Positions 1 to 6,266 of a stretch of 7,724 bases of DNA are shown in pieces. Source of the DNA: Pedosphaera sp. (GTDB taxonomy: Bacteria > Verrucomicrobiota > Verrucomicrobiia > Limisphaerales > UBA9464); NCBI GenBank assembly GCA_009695405.1, contig SIAZ01000172.1, forward strand, positions 1 through 7,724. Direction: 5' to 3'. The notes under the pieces are model-generated. The model was given only the letters and a program-made list of their open reading frames with translations, was not told the origin of the DNA and searched no databases. Position 1 is the stretch's first letter. Each line of letters begins with the position of its first letter. The translations under genes and the position numbers were made by a program.

Positions 1-81
1 CAGCGCCTCCATCCCCACCTTCGCTTTGAACGCTGAACTGTGTCTTTTCCGTTTGGTTTTGGTTTTCATTGGTCTGATCAT
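1..81 (-). CDS. IS3-family transposase OrfA, N-terminal part (cut by window edge)
   Basis: OrfA is the helix-turn-helix DNA-binding subunit of IS3-family transposases; it recognises the element's ends and is normally joined to the OrfB catalytic part by programmed frameshifting. Only the first 23 to 27 residues are present. The minus-strand ATG at 69-67 opens MKTKTK, followed by RKRHSSAFKAKVGMEAL, the highly characteristic basic N-terminus (K/R-R-x-[HY]-S-x-x-F-K-A-K-V-x-x-E-A) of this family. An in-frame ATG at 81-79 adds MIRP and is an equally possible start; neither has a clear ribosome binding site. The frame is open upstream to a TGA formed by the IS tip at 147-145. The helix-turn-helix and all of OrfB are off the window. 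Confidence 0.82.
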   Translation of the reverse strand, partial: MIRPMKTKTKRKRHSSAFKAKVGMEAL

Positions 82-120
82 TTTGTCGTTGATCAAACCC
101 GCAAAACCATAACTTAACCG

Positions 121-147
121 CTGGTCCAGTTTTCGGGGTCCACCTCA
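121..147. repeat. Terminal inverted repeat of the IS3-family element
   Basis: This stretch of about 27 bases ends with CCACCTCA on the plus strand, i.e. TGAGGTGG read inward. It continues with an ACCCCGAAAACTGGACC-type core, the sort of G/C-rich 'GGACCCC...ACTGGAC' end seen in IS3-family elements (from family knowledge, not a search). The inner limit is approximate because the opposite end is not available for comparison. Base 148 is the first base of the disrupted host gene. Confidence 0.65.
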
Positions 148-867
148 GTGACCGTCTTAAAAGGCATCACCTTGGAAGCGCAGGCGGGCGAAAAAATTGC
201 TTTAGTGGGGCCAAGTGGTTCGGGAAAATCGACTCTGATTTCGCTTCTCTTGCGATTGTATGATCCAACGGTGGGTCGGGTACTGATCGATGGCCAAGAC
301 GCTCGGGAACTCCCGTTAGCGGGGTTGAGGGCGCAGATGTCCCTTGTTTCTCAGGAAGTTCTGCTTTTTGGCGGAAGTTTAGCCGAGAATATTGCCTACG
401 GACGCCCAGGTGCTTCAATTAGTGAGATCGAAGACGCTGCTCGCCGCGCCAATGCCCACGATTTTATTATCGGGTTTCCAGAGGGTTACTCCACCACAGT
501 GGGTGACCGCGGCATTCGGCTTTCAGGTGGGCAACGTCAACGGATAGCAATTGCGCGCGCGCTTCTAAAAAACCCAGCCATTTTGCTACTAGACGAGGGG
601 ACAAGTGCCTTGGATTCGGAGAGTGAACAGCTGATTCAGGCGGCGTTAGAAACTCTGATGGCCGGGCGGACTTCGTTTATTATTGCACACCGATTAGCCA
701 CGATCAGGAATGCGGATCGGATCGTGGTGGTGGTAGAGGGGCGGGTGGTTGAGTCCGGGACGCACGAGGTTTTGCAGGCGATTCCGGATGGCGTTTATCG
801 GCGTCTAGCCGCGCTGCAATTCCGTGCGACGGAACCCATTAACAACCAGAGTGGATCTATAAGCTGA
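148..867 (+). CDS. MsbA-type ABC exporter: ATPase-domain remnant cut off by the IS
   Basis: This is the C-terminal nucleotide-binding domain of a half-size ABC exporter (MsbA/lipid or multidrug export type), which in intact form is an inner-membrane ATPase of roughly 580-620 residues. The 239 codons contain Walker A GPSGSGKST (21-29), Q-loop Gln69 in LVSQEVLLF, signature LSGGQ (125-129), Walker B ILLLDE (145-150), D-loop SALD (153-156) and H-loop His181 in IIAHR. Walker B runs into DEGTSALD rather than the usual DEATSALD. Missing are all six transmembrane helices and the start of the ATPase domain with its A-loop tyrosine. The gene is replaced at 147 by IS sequence, so the GTG at 148 is only the first surviving codon. 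Without a membrane domain it is probably a non-functional pseudogene, though a soluble fragment could be made. The C-terminus looks intact. Confidence 0.88.
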   Translation: MTVLKGITLEAQAGEKIALVGPSGSGKSTLISLLLRLYDPTVGRVLIDGQDARELPLAGLRAQMSLVSQEVLLFGGSLAENIAYGRPGASISEIEDAARRANAHDFIIGFPEGYSTTVGDRGIRLSGGQRQRIAIARALLKNPAILLLDEGTSALDSESEQLIQAALETLMAGRTSFIIAHRLATIRNADRIVVVVEGRVVESGTHEVLQAIPDGVYRRLAALQFRATEPINNQSGSIS

Positions 868-970
868 TTTTAAGGGGTATCCTGAACAATCTAAGGCGCA
901 CTTACGGTAATTTTTTAATGACATTGGTAGGCTGAGATTTAACTTTGCCTTCAATTGCTCTGCGGTCGGC

Positions 971-3706
971 TTGAGTTATTTGAGCGTCAAACACTTTCTA
1001 GATATTAACTCCATCTTTTTTTTAATTCCGCTCGGTTTCCTTCTGTTTTTAAGCTGGGTCCCTAGCAGTGTCGCTGAACCCGTGATCGCAGGATTGATTT
1101 CCAGTCGGATGGAATCCTTCCTTAAAGGGCAGATTTTAATCGAGGAATTGAACTGTGTCGCCTGCCATAAAAGCTCCTCAACCAGTCCCGAGTCTTTAAC
1201 GGTGCGATCAAAGAAATCACCGCGTCTCGCTGAGATTGGATCTCGGGTGAATCCCAATTATTTAGAGGCTTTTATCCTCGATCCCCACGGCACTCATCCT
1301 AATACCACGATGCCGGATATGCTTTTGCACTTGGAGGGTGAGGAGAAAAAACTGGTGGCGACTTCTCTGACTCACTTTCTGTTGTCGCTCAAGAAAAACG
1401 ACTTTTCTTTGCAGGCACCCGATGCCGTTGCCGCTCAGTTGGGGTACAAATTATTCCATTCTCGAGGCTGTGCGGCGTGTCATTCTCCGCGTGACGCGCG
1501 TGGGCTAGAACTGCTCCCTAAAAACTCCAATCCACTCGGTGCTCTCGAGAAAAAATATAGCTTCAAAAGCTTAGTCCATTTCTTACGTCAACCCCATCTC
1601 AGTAGGCCTTCGGGTCGGATGCCGGATCTTCGCTTAGGTGGGCAGGATATTGAGCGCATTGCTCACTATCTTCTTCGGGAGACGCGGGTGCCAGGGTCTC
1701 TCAGTTACACTCAGTATCGGGGCTCTGTCTGGGAAGGATTGGAGAGTGAGCAAGTGACAGCAGAACGGGCTGGTTTAGTGAAAGATTTTGCCTTGGAAAG
1801 CGTGGGGCAGATTCATCATCACACCGGGATTAAGTATGAGGGCTGGATCCAAATCCCCCGCAGTGGGCGGTACCTCTTCTTTTTAAAAATGAATGCCGGT
1901 TCCCTTTTGGTGGATGGAAAACAACTCCTTCATCAAGACCCCAGCGATAGGCGGGGGGTTAAGCACTTGGAAGCCTCAACGGAACTGGGCGAGGGCTGGG
2001 TTCGAATCCAATTTACCTATTTTCACACGGGCCATGATCCAACCCTTTCGCTGGAGATGGCTGGACCGAGCTTTGATCGGCAAGCAATTCCTTCATCGAT
2101 GCTTTCGATTTCGGACAAGACGATTCCTGTCCTCAAGAAGTTTGAATTGGATCCTGAACGTGTCGCGCGCGGTCAGTTGCAGTTTGTTCAATTGGGCTGT
2201 GCTCATTGTCATAATGATCTTCAACTGACCTCCCCATCAGCCCCAGCTTTGGTTGATCTGAACATCAGCAAAGGCTGTTTAAGCCAATCCAAGGGTGCAT
2301 GGCCGAAGTTTAACCTCAGTTTGGATCAGAAAAAATGGATAGCTGAGGCATTACCCTCTATCGAACAGTTCACACTGACTGCTCAGCAGCGACTTCATAA
2401 ATCGCTGGTGACCTTTAATTGTATCGCGTGTCACGAACGCACTGAACTCGGAGGCATTGCGGCTGAGAGGAAGGTTTTTTTTACCGGTACTCAAGGGGCC
2501 TTGGGAGATCAGGGCCGTTTACCCCCTCCGCTTTCTCAAGTGGGCGCAAAGCTAAAGCCAGAAGCGATTGCCGATGTTCTGTTGCATGGGAAGCGGCATC
2601 GGAACTATGTCGATGCTAGTATGCCACACTTTGGTGAGGCAAATGTCAGTCATTTGGTGGAGTTATTTAGTAAGGTAGATACCTTGGAAACGGCATCTAT
2701 TCCTCAAGTGACTCAGAATTTAGAGTTCAAGAATCAGGGTTGGGAAATGGTCGGTTCTGATGGCCTTAACTGCATCGCTTGCCACGAGTTCAATGGCCAA
2801 AAATCGGGGGAAATTAGTGCTCTAGACCTCGTCTCAGTAACGGCGCGACTGAAGAAAAACTGGTTCCATCTTTATATGCGTGATCCAGCGCGCTTTCACC
2901 CGACGGTAATCATGCCGAGTTACTGGCCTGACGGTCAGTCCACCCGCCCTAAAAGTTTGGGTGGCGACACCGCAAAACAGATCGAAGCGGTGTGGCTCTA
3001 TTTGGAAGAGGGTGGTCGGGCTAAAAAGCCGAATGGACTCTCCCGTCAGTCGAAGGAACTTCGGGTCAGTGATGTGACAGAGATCTACCGAGGCCGGAGT
3101 TCGATCGGTTATCGCGGAATAGCGGTCGGCTATCCGGAGCGAGTCAATTTGGTTTTCGATTCGGAGGAAATGGCTCTGCGCCAACTCTGGAAAGGCGATT
3201 TTGTGAGCACCGATTTTGGGTCATTTCATCCGCGAGGAACCGATTCAATTCTCTTCCCGTCCGGTATCCCTTTTCACCGCCTGAAATCAATGGAAGAAAA
3301 TTGGCCGTACAAAGGAAAGAAGAGATATTCTTTCCCTCAAGATCACGGCTATCAATTTCGAGGCTATCAGTTAGACGCCCAGCGTCGGCCCACGTTTCTC
3401 TATGTTTATGGAGATATCTCCGTGGAGGACTTCTTTGAAGAAAGTCGCGATGCACAGGGGATTATCTTTTTCAAACGAACCCTTACTTTTAAAACAATGT
3501 CTCAACAATTGCCCTTTTACTTTCGAGTCGCAATCGGTAAGAAAATTATCCAACGATCGAAACAGAGTTTTGGTATTGATCAACTCCAACTCCGCATTCT
3601 CGGCGATCCACCGGGGCTCCTGCGTGAAGGTAATCCGAGTGAAATCCTCATTCCTTTAACGCTTTCCGAAGGCCGAACCACTCTCACTTTAGAATATCAA
3701 TGGTAA
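971..3706 (+). CDS. Secreted pentaheme c-type cytochrome with PA14-like domain (PVC type)
   Basis: This is an exported electron-transfer protein of 911 residues. A signal peptide (Lys7, hydrophobic 15-30) probably ends at PSSVA-EP, residue 35. Five covalent heme sites CXXCH are visible: CVACH 62-66, CAACH 167-171, CAHCH 410-414, CIACH 484-488 and CIACH 601-605. Met-Pro motifs that could supply the distal heme ligand follow four of them: Met114, Met217, Met551 and Met648. Residues about 242-378 form a PA14-like beta-rich insert (GWIQIPRSGRYLFFL, then LLVDGKQLL), a fold often involved in carbohydrate binding. Residues about 695-911 form a heme-free C-terminal domain (GIAVGYPERVNLVFD, YQFRGYQLDAQRRPTFLY) that I recall from PVC cytochromes. 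The start is TTG 971: the frame is closed by TAA at 908, no ATG precedes the signal peptide, and no ribosome binding site is clear; TTG 980 is an alternative. The substrate is unknown. It overlaps the next gene, suggesting translational coupling. Confidence 0.85.
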   Translation: MSYLSVKHFLDINSIFFLIPLGFLLFLSWVPSSVAEPVIAGLISSRMESFLKGQILIEELNCVACHKSSSTSPESLTVRSKKSPRLAEIGSRVNPNYLEAFILDPHGTHPNTTMPDMLLHLEGEEKKLVATSLTHFLLSLKKNDFSLQAPDAVAAQLGYKLFHSRGCAACHSPRDARGLELLPKNSNPLGALEKKYSFKSLVHFLRQPHLSRPSGRMPDLRLGGQDIERIAHYLLRETRVPGSLSYTQYRGSVWEGLESEQVTAERAGLVKDFALESVGQIHHHTGIKYEGWIQIPRSGRYLFFLKMNAGSLLVDGKQLLHQDPSDRRGVKHLEASTELGEGWVRIQFTYFHTGHDPTLSLEMAGPSFDRQAIPSSMLSISDKTIPVLKKFELDPERVARGQLQFVQLGCAHCHNDLQLTSPSAPALVDLNISKGCLSQSKGAWPKFNLSLDQKKWIAEALPSIEQFTLTAQQRLHKSLVTFNCIACHERTELGGIAAERKVFFTGTQGALGDQGRLPPPLSQVGAKLKPEAIADVLLHGKRHRNYVDASMPHFGEANVSHLVELFSKVDTLETASIPQVTQNLEFKNQGWEMVGSDGLNCIACHEFNGQKSGEISALDLVSVTARLKKNWFHLYMRDPARFHPTVIMPSYWPDGQSTRPKSLGGDTAKQIEAVWLYLEEGGRAKKPNGLSRQSKELRVSDVTEIYRGRSSIGYRGIAVGYPERVNLVFDSEEMALRQLWKGDFVSTDFGSFHPRGTDSILFPSGIPFHRLKSMEENWPYKGKKRYSFPQDHGYQFRGYQLDAQRRPTFLYVYGDISVEDFFEESRDAQGIIFFKRTLTFKTMSQQLPFYFRVAIGKKIIQRSKQSFGIDQLQLRILGDPPGLLREGNPSEILIPLTLSEGRTTLTLEYQW

Positions 3707-5193
3707 TGAGGCTTTCGTCGCTTTTTATTTGGGCACTAATTTTCAGCCACAGTCTTCATGCCGACGAAGATTTAGGGGCGATGTGGGGTAGTGCTCAGGA
3801 AGAATCTAAATACTACCCGATTGTTACTATCCCAATCCCGACGGGAGTTCCCCTGCAACCTGGCGGGTTTGAGATTCTGCCAGATGGACGATTGGCGGTG
3901 GGGACGCGTCGGGGCGATATTTACTTTATAAAAGGAGCCTTCGAGTCTCCGCCAAAGCCTGAGTACCATCTCTTTGCGAGTGGGCAGGATGAAACCTTTG
4001 CATTGTCCTGGAAAGATGGAGCGATGACCGCCACCAGTTGGGGAGAAGTGACCCGCATAACCGACAATGACGGCGATGGGGTTGCCGATAGCTACGCGAC
4101 TCTATCCAACAATTGGGGTTACAGCGAGGGGCACGAATTTGCCTTTGGTTCGAAGCACGATCCGGAAGGAAATATATGGGTCGCCCTCGGTTTGAGCGGT
4201 TCTTATGAATCCCACAGTCTCTTTCGAGGTTGGGCGGTTAAGGTGACTCCTCGAGGCCAAATGATTCCGGTGTGCAGCGGACTTCGGAGTCCAGGTGGGG
4301 TGGGTGCCAATGCTCAAGGCGTCATGCTGGTGATTGAAAGTCAAGGGCCTTGGAATGGATGTTGTTCCTTAAAACATCTTAAACCTGGGGCTTTTCTTGG
4401 GCATCCAGCCAGTTACAACTGGTACCCCTATGCGCCAGAATTAAAAGTCCCAGCGCTTGAGCCTCAGACCGATTCGCGTATGGGATTAGAGAAGAAACGG
4501 ATTAAGGAACTGGTGCCACCTGTCGTTCGTTTCCCGTATATCAAAATGGGCCGATCAATTTCAGGTTTTCGCCTCAATAAAACCGAGGGTAAATTTGGGC
4601 CTTTTGATAACCAACTCTTTTTGAGCGATTACAGCTTGAGCCTTATAATGCGGGCGACGACAGAGGAGATCAATGGAGTCTGGCAGGGTGCATGTTATCC
4701 CTTTCGTGAAGGCTTGGCGACGGGACTAATGAATCTGGAATTTTCGCCCAAGGGCCAACTGATGGCTGGAGGCTTTACCACAAGTAGCCAGTGGCCAGTG
4801 CGAGGCACAGAACCGTTTGCTTTGCAGCGTATCGATTGGAATGGGATCCCCCCCTTTGAGATCAAAATGATCAATATCAAAAAAGAGGGTTTTTTGATTA
4901 CATTTACGAAGCGGATTGATAGGGAAATTGCCGCTAAGCCCGCATCGTATCGCATCATCACTTATACCCACGTTTATCAAGGGGATTATGGCAGCCCAGA
5001 AGTAGATCACACCACCCCTAAGATTTTGGGAGTTGAGCCTTTGCTCGATGGGTTCTCGGTTTTTCTGCGCCTAGACAAAATCGTAGAAGATCACATCCAT
5101 GACTTTGATCTGGGTAAAATTCATTCTGTAGAAGGTGGAAATCTCGTTCATAATAAAGCTTATTATACTGTCAATGAAATCCCGAGACTATAG
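3700..5193 (+). CDS. Secreted beta-propeller protein, PVC dehydrogenase-like (DUF7133-type)
   Basis: A 497-residue exported protein of the family often labelled 'putative membrane-bound dehydrogenase' or sorbosone-dehydrogenase-like in PVC genomes. The signal peptide covers about residues 4-21 (LFIWALIFSHSLHA-DE). Residues about 40-370 look like a six-bladed propeller: PGGFEILPDGRLAVGTRRGDI, then an EF-hand-like calcium loop DNDGDGVAD (122-130), GNIWVALGLSG and RSPGGVGANAQG. Residues about 383-497 form a separate beta domain (FEIKMINIKKEGFLITF, YGSPEVDHTTPKI, AYYTVNEIP) that usually accompanies this propeller. There is no CXXCH, so any electrons must leave through a partner, most simply the upstream cytochrome. 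The start is ATG 3700, or more likely ATG 3706, which sits in a TAATG overlap with the cytochrome stop. Enzymatic activity and the PQQ cofactor are not demonstrated by the sequence. Confidence 0.82.
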   Translation: MVMRLSSLFIWALIFSHSLHADEDLGAMWGSAQEESKYYPIVTIPIPTGVPLQPGGFEILPDGRLAVGTRRGDIYFIKGAFESPPKPEYHLFASGQDETFALSWKDGAMTATSWGEVTRITDNDGDGVADSYATLSNNWGYSEGHEFAFGSKHDPEGNIWVALGLSGSYESHSLFRGWAVKVTPRGQMIPVCSGLRSPGGVGANAQGVMLVIESQGPWNGCCSLKHLKPGAFLGHPASYNWYPYAPELKVPALEPQTDSRMGLEKKRIKELVPPVVRFPYIKMGRSISGFRLNKTEGKFGPFDNQLFLSDYSLSLIMRATTEEINGVWQGACYPFREGLATGLMNLEFSPKGQLMAGGFTTSSQWPVRGTEPFALQRIDWNGIPPFEIKMINIKKEGFLITFTKRIDREIAAKPASYRIITYTHVYQGDYGSPEVDHTTPKILGVEPLLDGFSVFLRLDKIVEDHIHDFDLGKIHSVEGGNLVHNKAYYTVNEIPRL

Positions 5194-5214
5194 TCTTATA
5201 TTCGAGTTGAAATT

Positions 5215-6249
5215 ATGAGCACACCGCCCTCTTGTTTTTTGTTGGTTTTCTTGTTTTCGTTTTTCTTGTTTTCGAACCTGAGTCAGGCCGGTGAGAATCC
5301 TCAGTGGTTGTCTTACAAGGGCAAAAAGGGACCAGGTAAGGGCAAACGAATCGTCTTAATTGCCGCCGATCAGGAATACCGAAGTGAACAGTCGATGCCC
5401 ATGATGGCAAAGATTCTGAGTCAGCATCACGGTTTCGAGTGTACGGTCCTTTTTGGAGTGAATGAGAAAGGTGAAGTGGATCCGACACTCCCGGTTTACC
5501 CAGAGAAAGGTAAAGAATTTAAAGAGCACCATATCCCAGGGCTTGAGCATCTTGCTTCGGCCGATTTAGTTGTTTTTTTCCCTCGGCTTTTAACACTACC
5601 GATGAAGGAACGAGAACTCATTGTTCAGTATATCGATTCTGGGAAACCGATCGTCTCGTTGCGTACCGGTAATCATGGGTTTCACGGTACATTACCCTAC
5701 AAAATAAAGGGTAAGCAGGTGGATTGGGGTAACGACGTCCTCGGTGGCTCATTCATGGGTCATCATGGTAATTGGCAGGCAGACTCGACCCGTGGGGCCC
5801 TAGTTTCAGAGCAGAAAAACCATCCGATTCTGAGTGGGGTCAGCGATATTTGGGGTAATTCGGATGTTTATAGAACCTACAAAGAGGGCGGGCATTTGCC
5901 TGCGGATTGTACTGCTCTGGTTTGGGGACAACCCCTGACTGGACGCAACCGCGATGATCTACCCAACTTGAAACTAGAACCTCTTCCAGTCGCTTGGTTT
6001 AAGAAATGGCAAACGAGTAGCGGTCGGCTTGCTCGAGTTTTTCAATCCACAATGGGAAGTGGAAATGATCTTGAATGTGAGGGTCTAAGGCGATTGATCG
6101 TTAACGCTGTCTACTGGGGGATGAAAATGGAATCGTCGATAGATCCGGTGCGGAGTGTCGCGATTGTGGGGAAGTACAAACCCTTGGAGAGCGGCTTCGA
6201 TTATAGAGAACTTGGTGTTGTCCCAAAGTTGCCAATTGCGTATAAATAG
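5215..6249 (+). CDS. Secreted ThuA-domain protein (glutamine amidotransferase-like fold)
   Basis: A 344-residue exported ThuA-like protein. ThuA domains have a class I amidotransferase-like alpha/beta fold; in rhizobia ThuA and ThuB take part in trehalose use by a 3-keto-sugar route, and PVC bacteria carry many exported versions. A signal peptide (hydrophobic 8-22) likely ends at LSQA-GE, residue 25. Family hallmarks seen are RIVLIAADQEYRSEQSMPMMA (45-65; the EYRSE stretch is typical), HHGF.CTVLF (71-80), LEHLASADLVVFFPRLLTLP (110-129), VSLRTGNHGF (147-156) and a GHHG motif (182-185). No nucleophilic cysteine is seen at the amidotransferase elbow, as is normal for ThuA. The 21-base gap to the propeller gene and common direction suggest the same operon and a shared carbohydrate substrate. 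ATG 5215 is the start that includes the signal peptide; no Shine-Dalgarno site is apparent. Confidence 0.87.
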   Translation: MSTPPSCFLLVFLFSFFLFSNLSQAGENPQWLSYKGKKGPGKGKRIVLIAADQEYRSEQSMPMMAKILSQHHGFECTVLFGVNEKGEVDPTLPVYPEKGKEFKEHHIPGLEHLASADLVVFFPRLLTLPMKERELIVQYIDSGKPIVSLRTGNHGFHGTLPYKIKGKQVDWGNDVLGGSFMGHHGNWQADSTRGALVSEQKNHPILSGVSDIWGNSDVYRTYKEGGHLPADCTALVWGQPLTGRNRDDLPNLKLEPLPVAWFKKWQTSSGRLARVFQSTMGSGNDLECEGLRRLIVNAVYWGMKMESSIDPVRSVAIVGKYKPLESGFDYRELGVVPKLPIAYK

Positions 6250-6266
6250 GTCTTGAGCGAAAGCGA

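Larger units (their letters stand above)
1..147 (-). mobile_element. IS3-family insertion sequence, one end (rest lies off the left edge)
   Basis: This is the OrfA-proximal end of an insertion sequence read on the minus strand. Two things are seen: the start of a transposase OrfA reading leftward from about base 81, and an abrupt boundary at 147/148 where uninterrupted ABC-transporter coding begins. Read on the minus strand, the element starts TGAGGTGGACCCCG at 147, so the tip has the TG...CA form expected of IS3-family ends. The 66 to 78 bases between tip and OrfA start fit the short leader usual for this family. The other inverted repeat and the target-site duplication lie outside the window and cannot be checked. 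Family assignment is firm from the protein; the exact boundary is an inference from the flanking gene. Confidence 0.8.

Noticed and set aside
2..112. Plus-strand open frame ending in a hydrophobic stretch (LVLVFIGLIILSLIKPAKP), possibly the C-terminus of a membrane protein
   Set aside because: It is antisense to a convincing IS3 OrfA start and the IS leader, so it is a shadow frame.
118..147. In-frame extension PLVQFSGSTS directly upstream of the ATPase remnant, which looks like the end of an ABC pre-A segment
   Set aside because: These bases are the IS terminal repeat on the other strand; the resemblance is chance and the A-loop tyrosine is absent.
892..916. Small hairpin TAAG/CTTA followed by six T residues as a terminator after the ABC remnant
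   Set aside because: The stem is only four mostly A-T pairs, too weak, and the T run is seven bases away.
918..943. Promoter for the operon with ATGACA as -35 and TTTAAC as -10
   Set aside because: The spacing of 14 bases is too short and the -10 match is poor; no other box pair in 868-970 is better.
1893..2228. Second reading frame open inside the cytochrome gene on the plus strand
   Set aside because: It lies wholly within the cytochrome, shifted in frame, with a composition atypical of protein and no motif.
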